Below are positions 7,083 to 15,036 of a DNA stretch of 64,000 bases, in pieces; the stretch's first letter is position 1, and the number at the start of each line of letters is the position of its first letter. The stretch spans positions 124,001 to 188,000 of the forward strand of contig NZ_OCMT01000002.1 in NCBI RefSeq assembly GCF_900215335.1. Reading direction: 5' to 3'. The translations under genes and the position numbers were made by a program. The stretch is from Pedobacter xixiisoli (GTDB lineage: Bacteria > Bacteroidota > Bacteroidia > Sphingobacteriales > Sphingobacteriaceae). The notes beneath the pieces were generated by a model. It saw only the letters and a program-made list of their open reading frames with translations. It was not told the origin of the DNA and ran no database searches.

Positions 7083-7985
7083 CTACGGATTCCAAACTAC
7101 AGATTTAAGGCCAGCGCCCAACTGCTCATTGAACCTTTCGATGGCGTAGGCCGCAAGCGCAGGGGTATCAAGTTCCTTGGTCTGCGACAGGATAAAATAG
7201 ACATTTTTCAAGCCACGGCCTTTCCAATCTGCTATCCGGTGTGCCCAATCATCGACACGTTGCCGGTCATGCGCCTGATGCTCTTCGCCATTGCCGTTGA
7301 ACCGCACATATAGGTCTGGTGTGGTCAGCTCCATATGCAGGCAATCCCTACGGCCACTCGTATCGGTAATGACAGTACCCACCCCATATTCACGGAACAG
7401 CTCAAAGACTTTCCGGCGGGACGTCTCGTCCGAAAACCAGTTCTCGTGCCTCAGCTCGATAAAAAAGCGGTGCTCCTTGGGCAATTGCTCCACAAAATTC
7501 TTCATACGTTCGAAATATTTAGTACCGAAACTATCGCTCAGCTGCAACAGCATTGGACCAAGATGCGGACCAAAACCTTCTACAGCCGAGATAAAGTCCT
7601 TTAAAAGTTCACCGGTATTTTCAAGTCTGGAGATATGGGATATCTCCTTGGAAACCTTGGGAATGAACATAAAATCATCATTCCCGGCAAGCTTCACCCG
7701 ATCCAGCCATCTGACCATACTTTCCCTATCTGGTCTTGTAAAAAAAGAGGCTGCGAATTCGATCGTATCAAAACGCTTCCCATATTCTGTCAGGAATTCT
7801 TTTTCCGGCGTCTTATCGGGATAGAGATGTCCAACCCATTCCTTCCTTCCCCACTTGGCACAGCCCACATGGAATTTTGTCCGTTCGGCAGCGCCAGCAG
7901 ACAGCACCTGCGCCGTGACCCTGCCATCAGCTGGCAAAGTATGATCAATCAATAAAATATCCTTTTCAGGTCTTCCAAATTCCAT
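7083..7985 (-). CDS. DUF72 (YecE-family) protein
   Basis: 300 residues with a TIM-barrel-like pattern characteristic of DUF72: FHVGCAKWGRKEWVGHLYP near residue 40, then FDTIEFAASFFTRPDRESM, FIPKVSKEISH, PMLLQLSDSF, FFIELRHENWF and the closing LKNVYFILSQTKE. The family is widespread and often lies beside repair or SRAP genes, but its reaction is not established. Here it is transcribed from the same strand as a small unknown protein, SRAP and UmuDC. It converges with the alkyltransferase-like gene with a 1-bp gap. Confidence 0.88.
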   Translation of the reverse strand: MEFGRPEKDILLIDHTLPADGRVTAQVLSAGAAERTKFHVGCAKWGRKEWVGHLYPDKTPEKEFLTEYGKRFDTIEFAASFFTRPDRESMVRWLDRVKLAGNDDFMFIPKVSKEISHISRLENTGELLKDFISAVEGFGPHLGPMLLQLSDSFGTKYFERMKNFVEQLPKEHRFFIELRHENWFSDETSRRKVFELFREYGVGTVITDTSGRRDCLHMELTTPDLYVRFNGNGEEHQAHDRQRVDDWAHRIADWKGRGLKNVYFILSQTKELDTPALAAYAIERFNEQLGAGLKSVVWNP

Positions 7986-7995
7986 AGTTGTTCAA

Positions 7996-8226
7996 TTAGG
8001 CATCATAACCCTCGATGGCAAGCCCGATATTCCTTAGGGTATCCTCTGCAATCAGATCGGCAGAATGCCACTCTAAGCCCATGATAGAAAAATCGGTCCA
8101 TATCCTAGCCTTTCTGCTGCCCAGATAAACATCATATTCGCTCTGTTCCTGCGCATCATTCTGCGGCACGACCGTGAGCCGCTCCATCTTATTTCCCACC
8201 AGGGCACTGATCTCAAAAGGTTCCAT
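7996..8226 (-). CDS. Hypothetical protein upstream of DUF72
   Basis: 76 residues, compact and mixed alpha/beta in appearance (MEPFEISALVGNKMERLTVV to IGLAIEGYDA). There is no signal peptide or membrane segment. It ends 10 bp before the start of the DUF72 gene on the same strand, so the two are probably translated from one mRNA. I do not recognise the family, although small proteins of this outline are common in Bacteroidota mobile regions. Confidence 0.6.
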   Translation of the reverse strand: MEPFEISALVGNKMERLTVVPQNDAQEQSEYDVYLGSRKARIWTDFSIMGLEWHSADLIAEDTLRNIGLAIEGYDA

Positions 8227-8310
8227 CTGCTAAATTTTGCTATTGATACTACAGCCAAAGAAATGAATTTGTTTAGGCATCACAAAATTTATCGCCAAAT
8301 GTGCAGATCA

Positions 8311-9123
8311 TTAATCAAACAGATTTCCTGTCGGCGGCAGTGGCCTTTTGTTCTTTGGCTGTTTCTTTTTAGCGGGCGCCTTATTTTCCTGCGGGATTGT
8401 TTTTGGTTCCTCCAGTCCGAACAGGTTTTCCTGTCTTGGCTCATCCTTCACTTCCTCCAGCAGGTCCATGCCCTTGTTGGGCTTGGCCTTGGTGGAAACT
8501 GCAAGCGCCTTTTTGCTCACGCGATACCGGTTCATCTTGTTATCGGGATAGGGCTCGCACAGCGATAGCAGCTCGTCCAAGGAAATCTTTTTGTTCAGCC
8601 ACTTCTTCTCATCGATCTTGTGCAGGATGACTGGCATCCTTCCCTTGTCATGGATTTCCCCAACCGTCTTATTGGCCTTGCAGGTAAAGATTGCATAGGT
8701 GCGGTAGGGTTCGCCGTTCTCATCGATCCATTCCGACCACATTCCGGCAAAGGCGAAGATTTTTCTTTCGGTGACAAAACGCCAGGGCCTTTTGTCTTCT
8801 CCCAGCTTTTCCGTCTCATAAAACCCGTCTGCCAATACCAAACAGGTCTTCCGCTGTCTCAACAGTGGCTCAAACGTTGGCTTTTCCAATACCTCCTCAC
8901 TACGGATATTGAAGGAGGAAAAATCTACCTTTTTACTATCGGCATCAGGTGGCACGATCCCAAAGTGCATGCGCTGAACAATATCGGGCTCATCTGAGGT
9001 CACGATAAACCCAACATCGGTGATGGCAATGTTAGGATCTGGCTGGTATTCACCGCGAAGCGTGTAGCCCTGCTTTTTGATCAGTTCTTTCTCTTCTGCC
9101 GTCAAAGTATACCGTGCGCACAT
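8311..9123 (-). CDS. SRAP-domain protein (YedK/HMCES family)
   Basis: 270 residues. Cys2, which becomes the N-terminal nucleophile after Met removal, is present (MCARYTLTAEE). The other family residues are also visible: Asn in SFNIRSEEV, Glu in LADGFYETEKL and His in EIHDKGRMPVIL. SRAP proteins crosslink covalently to abasic sites in single-stranded DNA and so protect stalled forks from error-prone processing. From about residue 215 a lysine- and proline-rich tail follows, containing QENLFG, which resembles a sliding-clamp-binding motif, and ending in NLFD. Co-location with UmuDC suggests a joint SOS or bypass function. Confidence 0.9.
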   Translation of the reverse strand: MCARYTLTAEEKELIKKQGYTLRGEYQPDPNIAITDVGFIVTSDEPDIVQRMHFGIVPPDADSKKVDFSSFNIRSEEVLEKPTFEPLLRQRKTCLVLADGFYETEKLGEDKRPWRFVTERKIFAFAGMWSEWIDENGEPYRTYAIFTCKANKTVGEIHDKGRMPVILHKIDEKKWLNKKISLDELLSLCEPYPDNKMNRYRVSKKALAVSTKAKPNKGMDLLEEVKDEPRQENLFGLEEPKTIPQENKAPAKKKQPKNKRPLPPTGNLFD

Positions 9124-9200
9124 ATTGATTTGATTTGTGATTAAAGTTAAGTATTAACAGCTGGGAAATGAACTGGTTTGACATTACCCCCATTGATATA

Positions 9201-9233
9201 AAAAAAAGCCCGATAGGGTCAGCCTACCGAGCT
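9201..9233 (-). terminator. Intrinsic terminator on the reverse strand
   Basis: Read on the reverse strand, AGCTCGGTAGG pairs with CCTATCGGGCT (two G-U pairs) around a 5-nt loop and is followed by a run of seven T. It lies 85 bp past the stop of the 9318 gene and would end the umuD-umuC-9318 transcript before SRAP. Confidence 0.75.
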
Positions 9234-9317
9234 CCTTCGTCGCTCATACATATACTTGGACAAATTTCTTTTTAATAATCAATCAGGATCTCCACCATCT
9301 AACGTAATATATCTTTT

Positions 9318-9908
9318 TTATACCGTTGGGATTAGTTCAACCCCCTGCTTAAGGGAACCGTTTACCAATTCTATAATTCTTTTTAAATATGGCTTCAACA
9401 ACTTTGTAGAGGCCCTCCATTTATTTGGGCTGCTCCAATCTGGCTCTGCGAATATCCCGTAATCCTCCTCATCTTCATTGGCGAACATATAAATCTCTCC
9501 CAGGTATTCGAAATCTTGGTTGAACACACTATAGTCGCCGGTCCCTCCCATTACATCTACGACAAACAGTTTCTGATGACGCCCGTTTATTTGCATCTCT
9601 ATACGATGTCCAAACTCTGGATCATTGTACCAGATGTTATTGATTAGCTTTCGTCCACAGTTGACATTGAATCCATAAGCTTGAGCCGGATCTCCATTTA
9701 CGGCAATATACCCCTTGATAAAGGCATCCATCTGCTTGATCAAAAGGTTGAGTTTTGCCGTATCAGGAGCAAAATCAAGCATAAAATAGGTGCCATCCGA
9801 AGATTCGGTAATCGCACTGATTTGTACGAACCTATTTTTTAGGTGGGTGGACAATTGGTCCATACCTCCAATAACTATATTATCCCTATTCATACATTCA
9901 TTTAACAT
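9318..9908 (-). CDS. Hypothetical protein downstream of umuC
   Basis: 196 residues, or 191 if the second Met (MNRDNIVIGG) is used. It is soluble, with many aromatic and acidic residues (MFANEDEEDYGIFAEPDWSS) and a final helix RIIELVNGSLKQG. No known motif is visible. It follows umuC by 18 bp on the same strand and precedes a terminator, so it is likely the third gene of the umuDC operon. A role in lesion bypass is suggested by position only. Confidence 0.6.
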   Translation of the reverse strand: MLNECMNRDNIVIGGMDQLSTHLKNRFVQISAITESSDGTYFMLDFAPDTAKLNLLIKQMDAFIKGYIAVNGDPAQAYGFNVNCGRKLINNIWYNDPEFGHRIEMQINGRHQKLFVVDVMGGTGDYSVFNQDFEYLGEIYMFANEDEEDYGIFAEPDWSSPNKWRASTKLLKPYLKRIIELVNGSLKQGVELIPTV

Positions 9909-9926
9909 TCAGTAAATCAAATTGTT

Positions 9927-11195
9927 CTAAACCGCCTTTACGACAATTATATCCTCTAGCCTAGTCGTGAATTTTCTCGATAGATATTCCTGCTTCATGA
10001 ACCATTTCTTCTCATAGCCCATTACCGCATAACGGACGGTATCCTTTCCATAGACCGCATTCATCCCATCGATCGCACGCAGTGCCTTTTGCATTTTTTC
10101 ATTCTTGCCCGCATCTACCCTATCAAACAAGGAAGATTGCACCTGATTTTCAGGTTTCAGCTCCTTCAGCTCAATCCCTACCTTTTGGTAACGATAACCC
10201 TTGACAAAGATCATCCTCAATGCCCGGACCGCCTCCTTGATCAGCAGGGCCGTATCATTGGTAGCTACCTCCAGCTTAATTTCCTGTCCAGCTGAATAAC
10301 GATCAGTGATCACCGCAAACCTTGAGGTATGGGCATAGACAAAAATCTTGGCGCAGACCGATCTTTGCGAACGGAGCTTTAAAGCGGCATTGGCCACGTA
10401 ATTGGCCAGCGCCTCTTCCATTGGCGGCAGCTCCCTTTCGAATCCCCTAAACGATCTGGCAGTAGCAATCGCCTGCTTATCTGGCCTGTCATATTCCATC
10501 GGCATACATTTTTCACCTTTTAGCTCCCTGTACGTTCTTCGTCCCTGTATCGTCATCAGTTTGAGTACATAGTCTTCGGGCAATTGGATAAAATCCCAAG
10601 CGGTGTAAACTCCTTCCTGTATCAACTTGATGGCATAGCGTGGGCCAATGCCCCAGACGTCATCGATTTCCGTGGCCTTTAGACCTTCCTCTATCTTCGC
10701 AGGCGTATCCATCATGAACACACCTGTTTCGGTGTTCTTGGAAAGCTTATTGGCAATCTTGGCCAGCGTCCTGTTCGGCGCAATGCCAATCCCCACTGGA
10801 ACCCCTACCCACTTTAATATCCTAGCACGAAGCTCCACGCCCTTGTCCTCCAGGTTTTCATATCTATGTCCGGACACATCACAGAAACATTCGTCTATCG
10901 AATAGATTTCCTGATCGGGAAAACTACGTTTGATGATCTTGGTGATCCTTCGCATCATATCCTGATAGAGCGTATAATTGGAAGAACGCCACCACACCTT
11001 TCCCTGGTTGAGCATGTCCCTCAGCTCAAAAAAAGGAGTGCCCCGTTTGATGCCCAGCTGCTTTGCCTCATTGGAAAGTGCGATCGCACAGCCATCTCCG
11101 TTGCTCATCACGCAGCCTGCCACATTTTTGAGATAAGGTTGAAAAGCCCTTTCCACACTAACGTAAAAGTTGTTCGAATCGATTAACACGACCAC
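9927..11195 (-). CDS. umuC: Y-family DNA polymerase, UmuC type
   Basis: About 422 residues from a GTG at 11193-11195, preceded by GGAGG; a second in-frame GTG lies 6 bp on. A longer frame reaching back to 11261 is only overlap with umuD. Catalytic signatures are present: VLIDSNNFYVSVERAF at the N-terminus and YSIDECFCDV near residue 105, holding the metal-binding acidic residues. The helix-hairpin-helix (DDVWGIGPRYAIKL) follows. The little-finger region is followed by QSSLF (about residue 370), the classical beta-clamp motif. It should carry out translesion synthesis with processed UmuD. Its start overlaps the umuD end by 38 bp. Confidence 0.93.
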   Translation of the reverse strand: MVVLIDSNNFYVSVERAFQPYLKNVAGCVMSNGDGCAIALSNEAKQLGIKRGTPFFELRDMLNQGKVWWRSSNYTLYQDMMRRITKIIKRSFPDQEIYSIDECFCDVSGHRYENLEDKGVELRARILKWVGVPVGIGIAPNRTLAKIANKLSKNTETGVFMMDTPAKIEEGLKATEIDDVWGIGPRYAIKLIQEGVYTAWDFIQLPEDYVLKLMTIQGRRTYRELKGEKCMPMEYDRPDKQAIATARSFRGFERELPPMEEALANYVANAALKLRSQRSVCAKIFVYAHTSRFAVITDRYSAGQEIKLEVATNDTALLIKEAVRALRMIFVKGYRYQKVGIELKELKPENQVQSSLFDRVDAGKNEKMQKALRAIDGMNAVYGKDTVRYAVMGYEKKWFMKQEYLSRKFTTRLEDIIVVKAV

Positions 11196-11628
11196 CGTTC
11201 CTCCTTCGCTGATTGTAAATGGTATGGGGCACCACACCCCAAATATTGAACACCATACCATCGGTCAATTCGATGGGCTTATACATCTTATTGTCCGGCA
11301 TCAGAAAAACTCTTGACCCCTTTTTATAATAACTGCGAAGAATAAACTCCCCATTGTATTCACCCACGACTACATCGCCATTTTGCTGCACCAAAGACCT
11401 ATCGACCACCAAAAGATCATCGGGAAGTATCCCCGAACCGATCATACAGTCCCCTTCCACCCTGGCAAAAAAAGTCGCTTCAGGATATTTGGAAACGTAA
11501 TCGTTCAGGTCAATACTGGCCTCTTCGTAATCAGCGGCAGGACTTTCAAACCCTGCATGTATGCGCTCTGTGAAAAGCGGGATGAGTATCGTCGCGCTCC
11601 CCTTCTGGTAAAGTGTTATCTCTTTCAT
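11158..11628 (-). CDS. umuD: UmuD-like S24 peptidase-fold protein with altered catalytic pair
   Basis: 156 residues from the ATG at 11626-11628, preceded by TGAGGATT. It aligns closely with E. coli UmuD: RIHAGFESPAADY gives a self-cleavage bond Ala25-Gly26 (Cys24-Gly25 in E. coli). The serine-nucleophile segment is EGDCMIGSGI, with Cys61 where Ser60 is expected, and GEFILRSYY has Arg98 where Lys97 is expected. Both catalytic positions therefore differ. UmuD' normally forms DNA polymerase V with UmuC. Here cleavage may use a Cys nucleophile, occur in trans or be lost. The gene is divergent from 11825 across an operator-bearing promoter region. Confidence 0.9.
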   Translation of the reverse strand: MKEITLYQKGSATILIPLFTERIHAGFESPAADYEEASIDLNDYVSKYPEATFFARVEGDCMIGSGILPDDLLVVDRSLVQQNGDVVVGEYNGEFILRSYYKKGSRVFLMPDNKMYKPIELTDGMVFNIWGVVPHTIYNQRRRNGGRVNRFEQLLR

Positions 11629-11647
11629 AATCCTCAATAAATCAACA

Positions 11648-11820
11648 CCACAAATTTATACTAATATTTTTAGTAATTTATTAACATTTGACTAACATTT
11701 TTTGTTCTTTAAAATCGCACAATGCCAAAATAATGCGGTAAACCGTTTCTAAGCTACTGTTAAAAGGCAAATGATATGAAATACGATTTTTGAAATTAAC
11801 TAAATTATTTAGCAAATTTG
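11648..11820. promoter_or_regulatory. Divergent promoter region with two CTAA-N5-TTAG operators
   Basis: The umuD side (reverse strand) carries the -7-like box TAAATTTG, and the 11825 side carries TTTTTG, a 20-bp spacer and CAAATTTG. Each promoter spacer holds an inverted repeat of the form CTAA-N5-TTAG: 11661-11673 (extended to TACTAA...TTAGTA, 11659-11675) and 11800-11812. Identical dyads in both core promoters suggest one repressor controls both genes, for example a LexA-like or UmuD-linked factor. The dyads are seen; promoter activity and the regulator are inferred. Confidence 0.6.
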
Positions 11821-11824
11821 CAAT

Positions 11825-12391
11825 ATGACAGAAATGGAAAAATTTGTAAAGATCCTAAGGGAGCACCTAACTCATAGCAGGATGGCTTCTTCGATTGGCG
11901 AAATTCCTAAATTTGTCTATCTGAAAAATGAATATGTAGTGGTCAACCTGGAACAGGTCAATCTATCCTACAGCGAGAAATTCATAGAGCCAAATCCCGA
12001 AAAATACTACCAATCCTTTATGCGGTTTTGTGGAAAGGCGATGGGTCTTGCCTACAAGCAACCCCAGTTCGGATTCGTCTTCTCTTACAATAATACACAG
12101 GTGATCAAACACATTAACCTCAATCGATACAGGGACGAACTGAGCAACTTCTTGGTCAAGAAATTTGATAATTTTATTATTGGAGTGGATGGGAACAACG
12201 AAATTACCATGCAGGTAAAATCCTATGCCGATAGTACCAGAAATATGGACATAAGACTAGAGACCAAGGTTGAACAGGCTGTCCACAACTATAATCGATA
12301 CAATCCAGATTACATCGTACATGCAGCTACCTACTTTAGATTGACTGACTATTATGGAAATCAGAAATATAGTTTTTCGGTTAATTTTTAA
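11825..12391 (+). CDS. Uncharacterised protein divergent from umuD
   Basis: 188 residues; the second ATG (MEKFVKILREHL, 11834) is an alternative start, since the likely transcription start is only a few bases upstream. It is soluble, rich in Asn and Tyr, with a conserved-looking C-terminus NYNRYNPDYIVHAATYFRL. A C-terminal fragment of a paralogue survives at 4171-4373, so the family occurs at least twice in this element. The shared operator with umuD suggests damage-inducible expression. No family is recognised. Confidence 0.75.
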   Translation: MTEMEKFVKILREHLTHSRMASSIGEIPKFVYLKNEYVVVNLEQVNLSYSEKFIEPNPEKYYQSFMRFCGKAMGLAYKQPQFGFVFSYNNTQVIKHINLNRYRDELSNFLVKKFDNFIIGVDGNNEITMQVKSYADSTRNMDIRLETKVEQAVHNYNRYNPDYIVHAATYFRLTDYYGNQKYSFSVNF

Positions 12392-12444
12392 AACACATAA
12401 ACTTTTTAGGATAAATTTCGTTTCCCTAACTAAACCATCAACAA

Positions 12445-12990
12445 ATGCCTCCCTCAAACGACCCGATACTAATTGATTCTGAAGAACACATCCTACATCC
12501 TTTCGGAGCAAATGAACTGAAGAGATTTTCCAGTTTAATTAAGGATATCTTCCAAGTTTTCAACCAAGAGAAGACAACTTTATTTCTTCCCCATAAATAC
12601 CTTATTGATATTGTTCAAGCCGAAGTTTTACTACAGACAGGTTTGCTAAATCAATATAACGGCATGAGCCAGCTGTACTTTATCACGGAGAAATCGACGA
12701 ACAAAACGATTGGTATGATAGAACTAATCAGTCCAAAAGGAGCGCAAATGCATTATAACTTGACACAATATCCCTACTTCATAGAATTCTGCCTATCTGA
12801 TGATCATACCGGAAAAGGTATTATGAGCATACTCCTTCCCAAGCTTATCGATAAGCTGAAGCGGAGAGGCATTAAGAAAATAGGCGCGGTTGCACATCCT
12901 AAAAACCATTCTGCCATAAGGGTTTTACATAAAGCTGGGCTGTTCAAGAGGACAAGCTTTGATATTGTCCAAGATGTTTATCACAACTGA
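12445..12990 (+). CDS. GNAT-family N-acetyltransferase
   Basis: 181 residues in the RimJ/RimL-like layout: IGMIELISPKG (strand 4 region), IEFCLSDDHTGKGIMSILLP containing the acetyl-CoA loop, then KKIGAVAHPKNHSAIRVLHKAGLFKR. The loop DDHTGKG is a weak version of the usual Q/RxxGxG/A, but the following helix and the HPKNHSAIRVLHKAGL segment are typical. It should transfer an acetyl group to an amine; whether this is a protein N-terminus, an antibiotic or a small molecule cannot be told. It lies 53 bp after the 11825 gene. Confidence 0.85.
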   Translation: MPPSNDPILIDSEEHILHPFGANELKRFSSLIKDIFQVFNQEKTTLFLPHKYLIDIVQAEVLLQTGLLNQYNGMSQLYFITEKSTNKTIGMIELISPKGAQMHYNLTQYPYFIEFCLSDDHTGKGIMSILLPKLIDKLKRRGIKKIGAVAHPKNHSAIRVLHKAGLFKRTSFDIVQDVYHN

Positions 12991-13032
12991 GGCAACAGGA
13001 ATTATCCAATTAAGAAAGCCTAAACATTAGAT

Positions 13033-13500
13033 CTACATATATCCCTCATCTGCCAATGAAAAATACCCCTCGCTAGATAGAATCAAATGGTCATGCACCG
13101 GTAGTTCCAAAATCTTGCCCGCCGCTACTAGCTTTCTCGTCAAATCGATATCGGCATTACTCGGTTTCAGATTACCACTTGGATGGTTGTGGGCAACAAT
13201 AATAGACCTTGCACAAGCTTTCAAGGCTACCGAAAAAACCATCCTAATATCTGCTACCGTTGATGAAAAACCACCATTGGAGAGTTCTACAATACCCAAT
13301 ACCCTATTTTTGGTATTCAGCAGTATCACGCAGAAAGTTTCCCTTAGCTCTATCTGATCCATATTCCAAAAACCAACTAAAATATCGTAAACGTCTGATG
13401 AAGTCTCTACTGTCGGTCTTTGGCTGGGTCTGATTTTCGGACGATAGCTCAATGTAACCTCTGCTACTATACTCAATTGTTCCCTGTTTAATACTTCCAT
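13033..13500 (-). CDS. radC: RadC-like JAB-domain protein
   Basis: 155 residues comprising the JAB/MPN+ domain without the N-terminal helix-hairpin-helix of housekeeping RadC. The metal-binding set is visible: Glu in GIVELSNGG, IIVAHNHPSGNL and the Asp of SNADIDLTRKL, with LPVHDHLILSSEGYFSLADEG closing the fold. Short RadC-like proteins of this kind are frequent on Bacteroidota conjugative and mobilizable elements. Their role is unsettled, and RadC itself is no longer considered a proven repair factor. It is divergent from a small gene across a remarkable nested palindrome. Confidence 0.9.
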   Translation of the reverse strand: MEVLNREQLSIVAEVTLSYRPKIRPSQRPTVETSSDVYDILVGFWNMDQIELRETFCVILLNTKNRVLGIVELSNGGFSSTVADIRMVFSVALKACARSIIVAHNHPSGNLKPSNADIDLTRKLVAAGKILELPVHDHLILSSEGYFSLADEGYM

Positions 13501-13544
13501 GATCCTTAATTTTAAATGAATAAAAATTGATTATGGAGCCCTGT

Positions 13545-13662
13545 AGCCAGCATATTCCATCAAGGGCAAGGTGGAGGCCAAAAAAATGTGGAGGCTCCCG
13601 AGGGGATACCCCTTTTTTTGGGACTACCTTGGCGAAGCGAACCTGTATGGAATATGCTAGCT
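13545..13662. repeat. 118-bp nested inverted repeat in the radC upstream region
   Basis: Outer arms 13545-13560 and 13647-13662 match at 15 of 16 positions (AGCCAGCATATTCCAT against ATGGAATATGCTAGCT). Inside them AAGGT (13568) pairs with ACCTT (13626), CCAAAAAAA (13578) with TTTTTTTGG (13613), and AGGGG with CCCCT around ATA (13601-13613). The concentric order means that one strand could fold into a long branched hairpin. The right arm contains the ATG of the next small gene. Candidates are a structured RNA, an autoregulatory site or a non-autonomous mobile element. Confidence 0.7.
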
Positions 13663-13881
13663 ATTTTTGTGAATAAACAATATGACAAACAGCTTCAAAG
13701 CGCTGTTCAAAGGTTTTATTTCCTGACATATAACTGTTTCAAAATCAAATATCGGGAATATCTGGCCTCGGATTATACCAACGCCTGTTCAGCTCTATGC
13801 GAAAAGCATCATACTGACCTTGATAATCTGCCCATATATTTTCTGAATTTGGCAAGATCGCGCTCGTTTTTGGATCCTTAG
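13654..13881 (+). CDS. Hypothetical small protein
   Basis: About 75 residues from the ATG inside the right arm of the nested repeat (MLAIFVNKQYDKQLQS); a GTG 66 bp upstream is also in frame but lies within the hairpin. It is helical and aromatic-rich, with two Cys in the NACSALCEKHH segment. No family is recognised. It is divergent from radC. The following 240 bp to the next gene show nothing notable. Confidence 0.4.
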   Translation: MLAIFVNKQYDKQLQSAVQRFYFLTYNCFKIKYREYLASDYTNACSALCEKHHTDLDNLPIYFLNLARSRSFLDP

Positions 13882-14128
13882 TGTAAGGGTGGGGACAGCC
13901 CATTTTTGGAGATTCAATATTTTACCTGAAGGTAGAATCGTTAAGCAGGTCAGCTCTTACATCCAATTGACTATAATGAACAATAAAAATCCAATAAATA
14001 GCAAAGCTATACTGGCAAACAAAAACCATTGCAAACAGAAACCGCAAATCAATTGATTTGACTAAGGCAATACTAGTAACATTGCATATCGTTAATTACA
14101 TTCAATGGCAAACTTTATCTTTGCTCAA

Positions 14129-14362
14129 ATGAGTCTACCACTGCGCATAACCTTTAATGGTCAAGATTACAGCTACACCATATTAAGCAAAAAGATTGAA
14201 AGGGACACCTCAGAAATTAAGATTGAACTTAATGGCGAGGAACTGACAATATCCCGTAATACTTTGGGCGAATGGGATATTTTGGAGCGTACGATTGAAG
14301 ATGAACACGGCTTGCTAAAGGAAATCGCCCGTAACGTGGCACTACGTTACCGGCTAAGATAA
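14129..14362 (+). CDS. Hypothetical small protein
   Basis: 77 residues from ATG 14129 (MSLPLRITFNGQDYSYTI). An upstream in-frame ATG at 14105 exists, but a consensus -7 box TATCTTTG lies at 14116-14123, downstream of that codon, so transcription probably starts just before 14129. The sequence suggests a small beta-rich fold (IKIELNGEELTISRN) followed by a helix with a basic C-terminus. The family is unknown. It is one of several short genes between radC and the mobilization module. Confidence 0.55.
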   Translation: MSLPLRITFNGQDYSYTILSKKIERDTSEIKIELNGEELTISRNTLGEWDILERTIEDEHGLLKEIARNVALRYRLR

Positions 14363-15036
14363 AACCGCAACCCTCAGTTATCAGCAGCTCGAAGGGGATA
14401 CAGACCGTTTCTATCTGTTACATCAAGAGATTTCATCATGTAATTAGAGGCATTACCTATTGTTAAATAAACCTGACAGCAGCGAACATGAGCCCCGATT
14501 TTCATCGGGGAGCGTAAAGCGGCTGGCAGGACTAGTCCGACCAGAAAGCACGGATGCAGAATTTCCAAATCAAAATTGATTTATGTTTTTAATGAAATGC
14601 GGATATTTCTGTAAAAACAACATCGAATTAAAGAGATTTTCACATTGGAAAAACATCAACTATTAGTTAATTCACCACATCACAAATCAGCTTGTTTTTA
14701 TACAAGAAAATTGAACATTTGTCTGTTTTAAGCAGAATATTTTTCAAAATAAAATTTGTCCTCTACAAAAAACTTACTATATTGAATATATAATCAAAAC
14801 GAAAACAACCTTTCGTCCTGCTTTATCCCAGCATGGTTACTCAAAATACGAGGTTGCATTTTGCCTAAGACACGAAAAAATTAGCCTTAGCAAAAAAAAA
14901 ATACCTATTGGATTATTAAAAAAAAAAATCGTGTATTTGCACGCCGCTTCAAGAGAGGGCATTTACATCCAAAATTTAACTTAAAGTTAAAAATCCATCG
15001 GTATTCTTTTATTCAATTTCATCATACAATTTGGAT
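14363..15036. other. Non-coding stretch with two stem-loops
   Basis: No convincing gene is present. A perfect hairpin CCCCGAT-TTTC-ATCGGGG lies at 14493-14510. Seventeen bases on is a second, CTGG-CA-GGACTAGTCC-GA-CCAG (about 14523-14543), whose core is a palindrome. Neither has a T-tract. The rest (14560-15030) is A+T-rich, with AATACCTATT at 14899. The pair could be part of a small RNA or a mobilization-related site downstream of mobC. Confidence 0.5.

Noticed and set aside
9927-11261. Longer umuC start at 11261
   Set aside because: The extra N-terminus lies inside umuD and lacks family similarity; a GTG preceded by GGAGG at 11195 fits the conserved start of UmuC.
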